A model generated the notes under the pieces. It was not told the origin of the DNA. It was given only the letters and a program-made list of their open reading frames with translations, and did no database searches. Both the position numbers and the translations under genes were made by a program. From Lingula anatina (Eukaryota > Brachiopoda > Lingulata > Lingulida > Lingulidae): a DNA stretch of 64,000 bases. Of the stretch, positions 32,568 to 64,000 are shown piece after piece (the first letter of the stretch is position 1; each line of letters starts with the position of its first letter). The stretch is taken from positions 126,425 through 190,424 of the forward strand of contig NW_019775533.1 of assembly GCF_001039355.2 (NCBI RefSeq), in the 5' to 3' direction.

Positions 32568-35431
32568 GTAGTCTAATTATTTATTTATTTAATTTTTCAA
32601 TGACAGAAAATAATGTATACGAGCGGTAGAAGCAGCTGATTAGAATATTCCAAATGAAAAATAAATGAAAATAAAAACGAAAAACGTACTAACGTGTCTC
32701 TGATTTTCTCTAGTAGAATAAGGATCTCGTAACTTACTGAAAAACCCTTTCTCTTTGTTGAAGAAAACGGTAATTTATAAATGTAATTACGTAACAGGTA
32801 GACTTCCAGTGGCAATCAACATGGACATTTGGCAGAGGACCGTGTGGCTCGTCTTGCAGCGCCGCCAACATAGGTCGTAATGGCACGGTACCCAGCGGGA
32901 GTTGGCAGTGTCTAGATGGGTGTGGTAGCAGTCCAACTACGGTTGCACCTCACAATTACATCCTGACGGAGGTTAATCAGAAAGAAGATTGGGAGCAAGG
33001 AGAAAATAGGTTTTTGTACACCTTTAAGGACCAGGGAAAATATGTTGTTGGGTGAGTGGTGGGATCTTTAAAAAGTAATTACCTTCCAGGCCAGAATTCA
33101 CCCTGAATTTCGGAGGGCATTGAAAACTGACATATTAGCATGCCTTTCCTCGAGGGACTTTAAAAGCAAATCCAAAATGGAAAATTTTGAAAATATGCCA
33201 ACATAAAGACAACACTTAATAACATGACTTAGTTAATGATTCATTAACTTTTTGATAAAGACTCTTAACGTCTCCTAGGTCTTGCCTATTCCAGATTTAC
33301 GGGTAGTTCATGGCGTACACTGAGTTACGGCACAGGTAACAAGTGGAGGTTGCAAACAGTCGTCAATTTGGGTAACAGAAGTGACACAAAATTACCCAAC
33401 AGTAGTCCTGTTATTGTCAGCAAAGGCATATACAGGTTGGTACAACCGTTTTCTCGTAACTTTCAGGGTTTTGTATGCCATTTATGCATATCTCATCCGA
33501 GATTTCAATTTGGCTCACAATTTGAAACAGCCTGTGCAAAAAAGAAAGAAAAATATCAAATATTAGTATATCCATTGTTGATCGAAACTCAGCTGTGGTA
33601 TGTTGACTGTACCCTAGCTGGGGACACATGTTCCCTCTTAGCCTCAGAGCACCAAGGATAACATTCCTACACCCAACCTGCTAAATAAGGCACTTCCAAC
33701 GCCGGTGTTTCAACTATTATAAACGTCGTACGTTCGAGGATTACGGATCTACAAAAAGTATAAACGAGCCTCAAAAAGAGTACGGATTGAAGCTCATTAT
33801 GAACATCTGTAATGGTTTTAATAAAAGTGAAATGTTAAAAATCTGAAATTATTTCATCTTATGGCAATCTCATATTTGCCTATAATCTACCCAATATTAT
33901 ATATTCTTGCCAATTGTTTTAACTAAGGGCCGATTTCGGAAGCAAATTCCGCCTGAGACTTCTTGCCACTGATCCGGATGGTGACCGGGCGAGGTGTCGG
34001 TGGGCCAAAGGAACAGACGAGTGTGCCAGCGTCTGCAATATACTGCCAAACGCCACTTTGGATGAGGTCAAGTAACGATTTAGTTAAACATACCCGTTTT
34101 GGCATTTTCCTTTGCCAAGCATTTTAGTTTACCTTTCATTTTTCAACAATTACATGACAAACTACCGGTATGTGGAACGTGGTCAATTCTTTTGCTTAGC
34201 AGTTCAGTATCTCAGAATTAATGTGGATACTTTTGTTCATACCGTATGTATTTTATTAAATAAGTCGCCATATCCTTTGTATTCCAATCATTAATTTTTA
34301 TTTCAGTTGCACGCACATTTGTACAAGAGATCCATAGATTACCACTGGGTTGACACTCAATATTGGGCCAGTTGAAATATTTTGTTATATTTATTTCATT
34401 ATTTATACTTATATATTTTTGTGCCCAATTTTCCTTCTAGACCACCTGTACACTGGAGATTCCCAAGATCTCCAATAACAATGGCTATGTCGTCAACGGC
34501 TGGTACGCTGTGGCCCTCACCATTGAAGATTTTCCCCTTCAGAATATCACACAAGGTGGCGTGGTGAAAACTACCCAAGACGCGCTGAGTTCAATACCGT
34601 TGCAGGTAAAATGATCCCATTACGGTATGACTGATATCGACTATTGTCCTTAAGAAGGCCTACTTTGCATATTCTTGGCTGTTAGTGTGAAAATAAGTCA
34701 AGCTTAATTAATTATGTATAAGTGGGTTTACCCAGAATGACCGACCACAACGGGCATTAAGGACGACGCGACGTGGATGGTTCAATAATATTCGTTCCCC
34801 CAAACCCCAACCACGCGACAGACACCGATCTAATTATTCCCATAAACCATGTGCAGTAGGTGCTGAGAAATGTAACAAAAAAAATAATGTGAATCCAAAT
34901 TCTACTTCTTCTAGTTCCTCCTTACCACACCTGATTTTGGTAACAGTACGTCACCGCCAGAGGTCCTGCAGTGTGGTGCCCCGACAAATACCACGGTGGC
35001 CATTCCACCTGGTGGGACCTTCTACGGGAAGGTCTACGTCAAGGCGGGGGACACAATCTCTCCGTAAGTTGGGATCATTACAACTGCACGTCTCGATGGG
35101 ATACATTGTAACTTCATTTGATGTTTGATTGTCTGTTGTCAAATACCTTGCGATAAACTCCCTACTAATGATAGTAAATTGTCGAAGTGTTGCTTAAATT
35201 TTAAAAGACGTAATACCCTCTTGTTCTTATTTAACACTTACGTAAATAGGAAGCCTAATGTTTTGACTATGCATGTCTTCTTTGGCGCAATAGTCTTTAT
35301 TTTACAATTTACATTTTAATAGTTAAAACTATTCGTTAATCTAGGAACTTGACAAATTCTGACTCAAATATCTTAATTTTGTTCATTGAGTGTTACTAGA
35401 CGTTTATTTTGTAATAATAATAATAATAATA

Positions 35432-35479
<48 letters not shown>

Positions 35480-37355
35480 TGTTTAGAGTAACGGCTGTCA
35501 ACCTGGTTGCTCCGGCAGGAATGGTTAAAGGCACACTTGCAGCAGATGATAATGGACGACCAGGAGTAAAATACATGAACATAACATGGACGCCACAAAG
35601 CTCGCAGACGAGTGTGAATATTCTCTGTTGTGAAGCTGTTGATATTTCTCAGTAGGTGATGTTATTTCATACGATAGCGGACATCTGTTTGAAACAAAGC
35701 ACATGTTAAAGAATATTATTACAAAGCAAGCACCAGACAGCGTTTTCCATTTTAGAAAACTTGTCATTTACAGATGTAGTTCAATTTGAAAATTCCTCAT
35801 TATCATACCTTGTTCCTCTGGCTGAATAAATGAAATAAAGTTTTGTTTGGGTGAACGGAAATCTACATGTAATAATGGTAGGGACCATGTGTTTCAGACG
35901 CCCCAGTGAGTCAGTGTGTATAAAGCTGCAAGCCAACGGTAAGGAAATGCTTAGATATTGTAAGCAAATAGTCTTACAAATTATCCTTATTATTATTATA
36001 CATATTTAAATATCGTGAATGCCTTTATTTTTTTCTTACGCAAAGAGTAGTGTTTTTCTCTTTTGTTTGTGGATTACCAAATTGTAACGAAAAACTTTTG
36101 AATAAAATGTATTCATTATTATCTGGAAACTTTGCTTGTAGACGCTGATGAATGTTCTAGCAGTCCGTGTAAAAACGGCGGCAGTTGTAACAATCTTTAT
36201 AACAAGTACATCTGTGCCTGTCCTCCGGGATACAAAGGAACCAACTGTCAGACGGGTAAAACAAATTAACCAGTTCTTAGCATCTTCTCTGTTAGGTCTA
36301 TTTCCATTTTGTTTCTTTCAAGAATGAATTAGTAATAACTTCTATTTTGAAAGTTAAACCTTCTTTTAATGATAAGTCTGTGGATGGTTTTGATATATTT
36401 TACAGCATTCAGTGATTTTAAATTTACTTTTGTGATTTTAGCAATATTTACCTCTACGACAGTACCAACTACCACAACAGTTTCAACAACAATGACAACA
36501 TCACCATCAACAACTATAACCAAAACAGCAACAGCTACTGCAACTTCAACAACGCCATCAACAACTCTAGCCAAAGCAACAACGGTTACTACTACTAAGC
36601 CAACTTCACCATTGCTATCAACAACTTTAACCAGAATAACTACAACAACAATTACGCCAGCCACAACATCGCCAACAAAAGCAAAAACAACGCTTACAAC
36701 AACAGCCACAAAGAGGACATCGAGTCGCACAACGACAGGAGCGACGACACGTGCAAAGACAACGCCGAGTAGTGTCCGTACAACATTGAGTACCTCTACC
36801 GCATTTACTAGCTCCAACAACACCGTGAGAACTCCTGTCACAACGGTAGATTCAATCTCTACAGGAGTGCGGGAGAGACCGTTTACAATAGTTTACCAGT
36901 ACGTTTCCCGAAGTTTTCCCTTTGGAATGCTGGGATTACTTGGTCTACTAGGTCTGTGCCCAGTGCCGCCGCTAATATATGTCCTAAGAAAGAAACAAAA
37001 GAAAAAGACGTAAGTTTGACTGTTTTCTTGCTGATTGTGTTGTTTTTATTATCATCATTTTATGTACAGTAGCTATAACAGGTCTAAGAAGAGGTTAAAA
37101 TGTTTATGAAGGTATTTAATATTATTATTTTTGAATACAATTTACCTATTACTGAACTGCTACTTTAAGATCTGTCCGACTACATGTAGAAAAAATATAT
37201 TTAACTTTTGATTCATTGCAAGAAAATTGTGATTTAATATAACCAATTTGATGTCTTATTTTAGCCGCGTTCTACCAGTCAAACCCAAACCCAAGCCAAA
37301 TAAAGCCGAAGAAGCGCTCCAAGTTCGTGCACATAATAACCTGTATTCCTGGTGA
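32154..37355 (+). CDS. gene D: paralog with one EGF domain and a Thr-rich stalk
   Basis: Exons: 32154-32232, 32458-32516, 32798-33051, 33295-33435, 33928-34066, 34441-34605, 34915-35063, 35487-35651, 35898-35938, 36142-36255, 36442-37009, 37265-37355. The joined frame is open for 654 codons and stops at TGA 37353-37355. Two ATGs are in frame (32154 and 32160); either leaves a good signal peptide (core [10 protein letters not shown]). After the shared ectodomain and a single EGF comes a stalk of about 140 residues very rich in Thr, typical of dense O-glycosylation, then a membrane span [19 protein letters not shown] and a short basic Lys/Pro tail ([11 protein letters not shown]). The last coding exon but one has two in-frame acceptors 36 nt apart (exon starts 36406 or 36442); I chose the second. 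Predicted cell-surface glycoprotein, ligand unknown. Confidence 0.85.
32458..35938 (+). CDS. gene D ectodomain exons 2-8b
   Basis: Landmarks: [96 protein letters not shown] and [10 protein letters not shown] with ILCCEAVD. Exon 3 has one extra codon (254 nt). Exon 8 is split 165 + 41 nt exactly as in gene C. Confidence 0.84.
32526..32566. repeat. poly-T tract of about 41 nt
   Basis: Uninterrupted T run in intron 2 of gene D, 10 nt after the donor. Confidence 0.95.
35415..35480. repeat. (AAT)n / (ATT)n microsatellite next to a splice acceptor
   Basis: An AATAAT run passes into a long TTA run that ends six bases before the gtttag acceptor of exon 8a of gene D, so the repeat forms the polypyrimidine region of that acceptor. 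Confidence 0.88.
36142..36255 (+). CDS. gene D single EGF exon
   Basis: 114 nt, phase 1-1: [20 protein letters not shown], then [19 protein letters not shown]. Six cysteines are in EGF spacing. It is of the NNLY type that heads the arrays in A and E, so one EGF of this type is probably the ancestral state. Confidence 0.88.
36442..37009 (+). CDS. gene D Thr-rich stalk and transmembrane exon
   Basis: 568 nt. About 140 residues are dominated by Thr with Ser, Pro and Ala (for example [16 protein letters not shown]), without Cys, then [17 protein letters not shown] and a Lys-rich stop-transfer. This is the composition of mucin-like stalks that hold ectodomains off the membrane. The long open frame on the opposite strand is a by-product of the repeat. 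Confidence 0.85.
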
Positions 37356-38867
37356 TAAAGAACTAGAACAAGTGGCAAAATAGCTTGACGAAGCTGTTAT
37401 ACGACAATTACAATATTTGATTCTTACAATTGTGAACTTGTTACTCATGATCAAACATGAAAGGGAAAAAGCCGTTTTTGATTCCAACCACCTTTAAACC
37501 AGATGTGTAAAAAGATTAGTTTGATATTACGTTAGATACTGTGCAAATGTAATCTCAACGATAGAAATTTCGATAATCCCAAAATTTGTACAACAGTATT
37601 TCACTCTTTATTATGAGATCGGAAAGTCGGTAGAAATCTATATCATTAATTTTTGTCGCGTAAGAAAGGAAATGACAAATTTTGCTTTTGCCTTATACCA
37701 TTGATGAACTATAGCTTTTTGGACTTGATCTCTCAAACGTATTTTGTCGCACAAGCCACTCTTTTTGAACGAGATATAATATACATTGGAGCACTCTGCT
37801 GTCTGTGTATGGTTATGATGATCTAAGGCGTAAGATTTTCAATTGTTACAATAACATTGCATATGAATAACTTGTAAAAAAATCACCCAGTTCAAGAAAA
37901 GACCACGCTTTTTTTCATTTCTTAAATGATGTTAAAACTCCCATTTCGTGAAAAGGTGAGATATTGTTTGTTGAAGAATCAAAGTAATCATAACCGAAAG
38001 ATACAAGGAAAATTAATAATATGACATGCAGTAAGGTGGAAATAATCTAAATGTTTTCGAATTCTTAACTTACACTTTAACAATTAATAAAGCCACTTAC
38101 ACTGCATGCTGTCACAAAAATGTAATGGTAGGTATATTATGGCCGTAGTTGATTTTCGATGCGTCTTGTTTTGTTTTTGTTTCCAAGTTACATGTATCAG
38201 CATGTCGGAAGTTTTGTCATTCACGAAAATACGTGTATGAAAATATAGAACGCGTGGTATTTTTCGTTTTTGACTCGATTAACAAAAGAATCTATGTGAT
38301 AAAACATTGAGGGAATTTAAAGTATAATATAAAACAACAGATCGTCATACTCACCACAACTGGACAGAAGATGAATGAAGAAAGTAATAAAGTGAAATAA
38401 TAATAGTAATAAACATTTATTGTACATTTTACAATGTATTCAAAATGTATGTATATAAAATGTATACATAAAAAGATGTTAAAATGTGTTTAAATGAAGC
38501 AAGTTAAAATCTAGTGTACTTTAAGAACTAAAATCCTTTTTATGAAAAGATTTAAAATGCGGAGCGCATTGTTATTTTAAAAGCTGCATGTTTACCACGA
38601 GGCACTGGCCATTGAAAAGTGCTTAAGTAATATGGTATATATATATATATATATATGTAAGTATTCTTACATCGCGAAGTCCAGTCCGGTGTCGACCTGA
38701 GGATTTTTTTTTAGATTATATTTCAGGTGATCAGGTAATTAAGGGAGAGCGATTTTACAGTGTCTCAGAATATTTTGAGTCCTCGGTTTAATTGCTAAAG
38801 CCTTTGAAGACTCGTTTTGGGCTGATTTTAAGTGTCCCATCGTCTCCGTCACTTCATGGAGGAAGTT
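37356..38867. other. 3' flank of gene D and intergenic DNA
   Basis: Contains the presumed 3' UTR of gene D, an AATAAA at 38086-38091 (731 nt past the stop), a TTTATT at 38416-38421 that would be AATAAA for the minus-strand methyltransferase, and an AT dinucleotide run at about 38637-38656. Parts of 37360-37860 resemble 42050-42560. Confidence 0.45.
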
Positions 38868-40414
38868 TTATCGCGTTTGTACGTCGCCTATTTTTGTTGC
38901 CGTCACAACAAAAGAACCCCTGTAGTTTGAGACCGTACGTATAAAATTGACGTCTTCTTTCCTTTGGGAATCGAACTGATACCACGTGATATCTTCAAAT
39001 CCAGATTTCTCCAAGGATCTCGTTACAAGCTTCTGACTCATAGGTAGAACGAAGAATTTATACTCGCCGACAGCGTAATAGCTTTCACCCAAAACGCCAA
39101 CCATAACTAGAAAGCCACCGGCTTTAAGGAGAGAGGCTACATTTTTTATAGCTTGCTCGTAAGCCTCTTCAGTGGGGCAGGCGGCCTCCAAACACAGGCA
39201 GCTTGTGATGACGTCGAATGGGTCACATTTGTGAAGAAGGGGGTTGGATTGTGCCACGTCGCAGAAATATACACCCTGTATTTTCTCTCGGATGTTGTCT
39301 TGGTCATGTTTCCATTTTTGTCTACAAAGAAAGTATTAATTTAACGCAGTGGCTGAGAGTCACACGTCCACGTATGTAACATAAATAATTTACAGCCACA
39401 TATCACGTTTCAATTAGTATGGCTTATCCGCACAATATAATTAATACAGAAAATATGCTTATATTTATCTGCACTAGGAAAATCTTGTACTAGGTAATAA
39501 GATGTCATTTTTACTTCATTTTCATTGATAAATATTTTAAATACTTATATATTCTATAAAGAACACAAACAGTGATCGGGAGGCAAAACCACAGTGGAAT
39601 AGAAAAGAGAAAACAAAAATTATGCATACTCGTTTCCTTCCATATTCGCCACGTATCTAAAGAACACTTCCCAGTCCCAGGCCCCCTCTTCCTTCTTCCA
39701 CCATTTCGTAAGCTCTCTTCGGTTAGTTTCGGCAAAGTCCGTGAGTGTGATCTCGTCAAACCATTTTGAGGCACTGATGACACTGTGAATACACGGCCCA
39801 GTGCCAATATCTAGCAGACGTCTTCCTCTGATTTTACCTGAACGGGAGCGTATACAATAATAATTATCGTATGTGAAAATCCACTTCTTTTCCATTTTCA
39901 AAGAATTGTGTGAACTAGCTGGATTACGAAATATCAGAGCTCCTTAACTCGAAAGCATCGCGTATTGCGAATAGCGATATCATATAGAGGCTACAATGTG
40001 TTATATGGGACGAGTATGGGCGAGCTATGGAATCGAAGCGCTTCCGCTCGGTCGCAATGCGCGATGCTTTCGAGTTACGGGGCCCAGATATGCTTTGCAA
40101 TTATGTTGTTTTGAAATAAATCAACAACAATTGAGTGACTCATGGATTTACTTTCCAAAATTATTTCCACATAGTTTGCAACAACCATGCATGTAAAAAT
40201 TGAGAAGCCGACCTCTTAAACTTTGCAGCACGGTGCAATATGCACCGTTTTTACCTGAGTTGAATATCTTATGCAGAGTATTCAATCTGAACGGCAGAAG
40301 TCCAGGTTCAGAACTTCCCTCAATACCATTGTAGTATTGTTTCATGTACGTCTCCGGGTGAAACTTCGTCTCGTAGTCACTCTCACCGCTGTTGTTTGTT
40401 CCCTTGTCGGCCAT
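38868..40414 (-). CDS. NNMT/PNMT/TEMT-family SAM-dependent N-methyltransferase (3 exons)
   Basis: Minus-strand exons 40414-40255, 39837-39630 and 39321-38868 join with GT-AG borders to 273 codons plus TGA, the usual length of the nicotinamide/phenylethanolamine/indolethylamine N-methyltransferase family. Near the N terminus is the family signature FHPETYMKQYY. Residues about 54-66 hold the SAM-binding glycine motif LLDIGTGPCIHS. Further family landmarks are ITLTDFAETN, LTKWWKKE with WDW, CDVAQSNPL, SCLCLEAACPTEEAY and LLKAGGFLVMVGVLGESYY. It is a predicted soluble cytosolic enzyme moving methyl from S-adenosylmethionine to a small amine; the substrate cannot be read from sequence. It lies between genes D and E, transcribed against them. 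A decayed piece of a relative is at 45757-46040. Confidence 0.9.
39945..40077. repeat. 133-bp inverted-repeat miniature element
   Basis: 26-bp arms (39945-39970 and 40052-40077; core ctcgaaagcatcgcg) pair with one mismatch. It lies in intron 1 of the methyltransferase gene. No target duplication was identified. Confidence 0.7.
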
Positions 40415-41129
40415 TTTTTTCTTTAGGGTTGAAGCAAAAATATTTTAAAACATGGCTATTTGAGGTCGCCGACAAAACACATACACTGTGCACTATGACT
40501 TTTAAAGCAGCATGGGAATTCATACGCCTCATGCCGGTGTCTACTTCTCAATATGAAGAGACCTGTGCATACATAATTCTCTGAGACGTCCAACTTTGTA
40601 ATATTGTACTCTATGAGCGGTTACTATAGGAAAAGAATGTTTAATGGCCTAGTTATTTGTTAAAAAAAGAGGGTCAAGTTGTAAAGAATACATGATGGTT
40701 GGGTAGACACTGTCACAGTATAGATTTACACTGAATAGATTTATAAAGAAAAACAACTAGACCGTTAAACGTGTGTGCAGCCCAGATGACCGGGCCGAAA
40801 TCAAGGTACAAGTACATGTACATGTATAAACACACATATTCGTGTATGTTATTTATTTTTGCAAATATGATGCATCTGCTTTTTCTTTGTTCATTTATTT
40901 GGTTCATACATTTTCTATCCATCATTTATTTATTGATTCATTTACATATTGTTAATTGTTTTTTCTTATTATTAAATCTTATTTATCCTTTTACATATCT
41001 TAAACCTACCTATGGAGTAAAGTGAAATAGCAAAGAACTGTACCTTTATTACATTGAAATATTATTCACCACGTCTTGTATACCAACTCTATTAAATTCC
41101 GAACAGATTTTCTCGTTTCGTGTCCGCCT

Positions 41130-41317
41130 AGGTGCTGGGGCCTGGGTTGTAATGAAGCCAGCCTAGGGATCTATCTCTACCTTCCAGAGGCTGTTTGGCC
41201 GCTTGTGGCAGGTTGATGTACGGTACTGATATTATAAGAAGAAAACTGGGAGCCACCTGAGCTAATAATTTCTTCTGCACAATACCTGACCATGGAGAGG
41301 ATGTGGTGGTGTAAGAT
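41130..41317 (+). pseudogene. decayed relic of ectodomain exon 3
   Basis: Nucleotides align with exon 3 of the family along its length: ggttgtaatgaag against ggtgtaatgaaa, gaagaaaactgggag against gaaaactgggagcaa, cctgaccatggaga against cctgaccagggaga, and gtggtggtgtaag at the donor. Several indels destroy the frame. It marks a lost paralog between the methyltransferase and gene E. Confidence 0.6.
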
Positions 41318-41984
41318 GTATGCAAGTTAATGCATTGGGATAATAAATGTTTTTGCCCATGTTCCGATCAGACTGTTAACGATTGGAGTATTATAACGGG
41401 ACACATACAGAAAATAATACCTGCTAAACCTTTTCGGACCCAGAAGAGTATACTGTGTACATGGTTGGGTTTATGCCTGACAAACAACAAACAACTTGCC
41501 GAAATGTCACGCCCTCGTGCGCTTTTATTCAACACAACGAGCCTTCTTTACAAAAGAGCAGACGTCCATAAAAATTCCGGTTGAGTTTAAGTTAGATTAT
41601 TGGCAAAAGTTACTGTGCACTAAAATGACTAAAAATGACTAAAATGACAATATCGAGTAATTTGCTCTCTCTCTTTTTTTTTTTTTTTTTTTTTTTTTTG
41701 TGCATTTTCAAATTTGATCACTTCAGGGGTTAATATTCCCAGGTTGTTACCAACTCACAGCCATAGGCAGGAAAGGAGAATCAAATGAAATTTAGTTTAT
41801 GAGTAACGTGCTTATGTCCGACACCTTCAATATTATTACATATATTATCTAACATGTTTCCATTTTACTTGGCAGTTAACTGAAATATTTGTACGACCAG
41901 CCTTAAATGAAATGGGCACGTTGATGCTATTTTGATTCAACGAAAAAATATGCTAAACAGTGACTATTTTGATATTTTATTTCA

Positions 41985-42015
41985 TCCGCGTTCTACCACT
42001 AGTCAAACCCAAAGT
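41985..42015 (+). pseudogene. relic of a gene D-type last exon
   Basis: ccgcgttctacca and agtcaaacccaaa match the start of the gene D tail exon (37265-37289) before diverging. Following DNA to about 42560 still resembles the 3' flank of gene D (tccagat after attccaa, tgtctgcg-like words). Together with the exon 3 relic it suggests a copy collapsed by deletion. Confidence 0.5.
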
Positions 42016-42019
42016 ACGT

Positions 42020-43298
42020 TATCTGCCAATTACAATATATATTTTTCCTGCAGTCGTTAACTCATACACTTAGACAAAATGTTGAAAAAAAGCTTAAATA
42101 TTTTCGTTGTCGATTCCAATTAACTTTAATCCAGATTTTGAGCTTGGAAGAAACCGTGATTTTGATAATGAAACAATGAGATAATACATGTATATGCTTG
42201 TAAATATAATGAGCAAATGTTACCTCAGATGAATTTTAAAATAATTTTACATCATTTTCTTACCTTTTTAACTTCAGATTGGAAAGGGACGATATACCTA
42301 TCAAGCAGCATTATAGATGCCCACAGTATTTTACCCCTTTATCTTGAGATTGGAAAGTCTCAAGATAAATTTTATCTAGTAAAAAGCAAATTGACAAAAT
42401 ACATGTAGAATGAACGATCTGTTCTTGAGTAATAAACTGTGATTTTGGGGTCCGACCTGTCAGTCCTGACTCAAGGCACAAGTCAGGATTTATATCGAAA
42501 TACATGTATAACGTGACATGCCTACTATCTGCGTGTGGTTATGCTGATGTAATACAAATAATTTTGTTATAGATAAACAAGTTGGAAAAATATATGCACC
42601 CAGTTCAAGAAGAGACCACTTTCTGTTTCAATTCTTTGATGATGTTAAAACTCTCATTCAGTGAGAACATGTGTGATTGTACATTCCAGAATCTGCCTAA
42701 AAAGCTGAAAGATACAATGAAGATTAATAAAACGACATGGAATAAAATCTGAAATCAAACTTTACGGTTTTTCCCAAATTCTTCGCTTTCAAATCAGTAG
42801 CCTTATGCCTTGACCCGAATATCTCAGAAGATGTACACTGAAATGGCAGATAACTTACCACAGAACTTCAGTTTGAGTTTATTCAAGTTATCGGCATGTA
42901 GGGAATTTGTCAGTTACAAATTTATCGCTATCTGGAACGTGTGGTACATTTTCTTTTTTACGCGATTATAAGGTATTCTGACTATTTTTTTCTCAACCAG
43001 AAAGAGGTGAGAATCGGTTTGTTCTATATAACATACTCAACTACTGGTAGTCTAGGGATATGTGACCGTTGTGTGGATTTAATGAGCCTGGGTGTAAAGT
43101 ATTGAGAAAAAAAGCAATCACGCGTGCGAAGGTCACATGTAATTCAACTATTGGTTATTTTATTTCTAAATAATGCTCTAAGCTCGCGTATTTGACTACG
43201 TACATTTTGAATTTCGACACATCGACGTGTTTTTCTCATGCTTATACGTTTTTTACATTTGTGATAACCGTAAAATGTATTCTTTGTAACTTAAATTT
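42020..43298. other. intergenic DNA upstream of gene E
   Basis: Relic-type flank to about 42800, then unique AT-rich sequence. No exon seen. Confidence 0.4.
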
Positions 43299-43329
43299 GA
43301 GTGGTTTTATTCAAGCGGACCATCCCACG
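43299..43329 (+). promoter_or_regulatory. conserved 5' leader of gene E
   Basis: gagtggttttattcaagc, then ggaccatcc, precede the ATG and match the leader of gene A at 4893-4923. The shared block supports ATG 43330 as the start. Confidence 0.45.
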
Positions 43330-63618
<20,289 letters not shown>

Positions 63619-64000
63619 AAGTCAATGACGTCGTCAGAGTTATTTTTGACTCCTGATTTTAAAGTAATCCGTGCAGAATACACGTATATACGTTGAAGAA
63701 TGTGGATGAGAGTTATCGTGGACTCTTATGTTTCTTCTGTAGTTATATTCAAACGTTTTTTATTTTGTCGTATGAGGCTTTATCACAATCACTGCATTGA
63801 TCTTTTAAATATAAGTTTCATAAATTGAGTTTAATTGGCGCATAAAGTAAAGACGTCGTAACACAATTACACAAATGTAATTTTAATTCAGTTTGATGCT
63901 ATAATCAAGAGATTGTTTTGATTTATAAGAACATCACAATTACAAATACTGATATTTGAAGTGTTTGACACCAATGTCAAAAACAATTCAATAAGCGAAG
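63619..64000. other. 3' flank of gene E
   Basis: Presumed 3' UTR, AT-rich. No AATAAA was found before the window end, so the transcript end may lie outside or use a variant signal. Confidence 0.4.

Noticed and set aside
36329-36841. 170-codon open frame on the minus strand, Val-rich
   Set aside because: It is the antisense of the Thr-rich stalk exon of gene D; codon repetition alone keeps it open.

Overview
The window is nuclear DNA of an animal, most likely a marine invertebrate. It is AT-rich, its genes have many small exons with GT-AG introns, it carries microsatellites and short DNA transposons, and its proteins are EGF-repeat surface proteins plus an NNMT/PNMT-type methyltransferase. 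I cannot name the phylum from sequence alone. No bacterial gene, CRISPR array or tRNA was seen.

The main content is a tandem cluster of paralogous genes for predicted type I membrane proteins. Four copies can be assembled exon by exon on the + strand, called here A (4924-16963, 795 codons), C (24202-30590, 502 codons plus one in-frame stop), D (32154-37355, 654 codons) and E (43330-63618, about 1420 codons). Each has a signal-peptide exon, a shared ectodomain of about 370 residues built from seven exons of nearly invariant length (59/251/141/139/165/149/206 nt), then EGF exons, one membrane span and a short cytoplasmic tail. The EGF part differs greatly: 8 EGF domains in A, 1 in C (carrying a stop codon), 1 plus a Thr-rich stalk in D, and about 24 in E. 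I do not know a domain name for the ectodomain.

Between A and C lies an inverted, broken copy on the - strand (17944-21286). A signal-peptide exon at 539-617 (-) looks like the start of a further gene running off the left edge. Relics of another copy sit at 41.1-42.0 kb. A three-exon SAM-dependent methyltransferase gene (38868-40414, -) lies between D and E, and a decayed piece of it lies in intron 2 of E.

Region by region: 1-4.9 kb, a partial gene start and gene-poor DNA; 4.9-17.2 kb, gene A with two DNA-transposon-like insertions; 17.3-24.2 kb, inverted pseudogene, a short transposon and a palindromic CCAAT/TATA segment; 24.2-30.6 kb, gene C; 32.1-37.4 kb, gene D; 38.9-40.4 kb, methyltransferase; 41-42.8 kb, relics; 43.3-63.6 kb, gene E, whose EGF array grew by repeated duplication of a two-exon unit and later of a single ~264-bp unit. 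Ns occur at 22822, 25108-25130, 56546 and 61124-61184, and the one at 56546 coincides with a 748-bp near-identical duplication that may be an assembly artefact.
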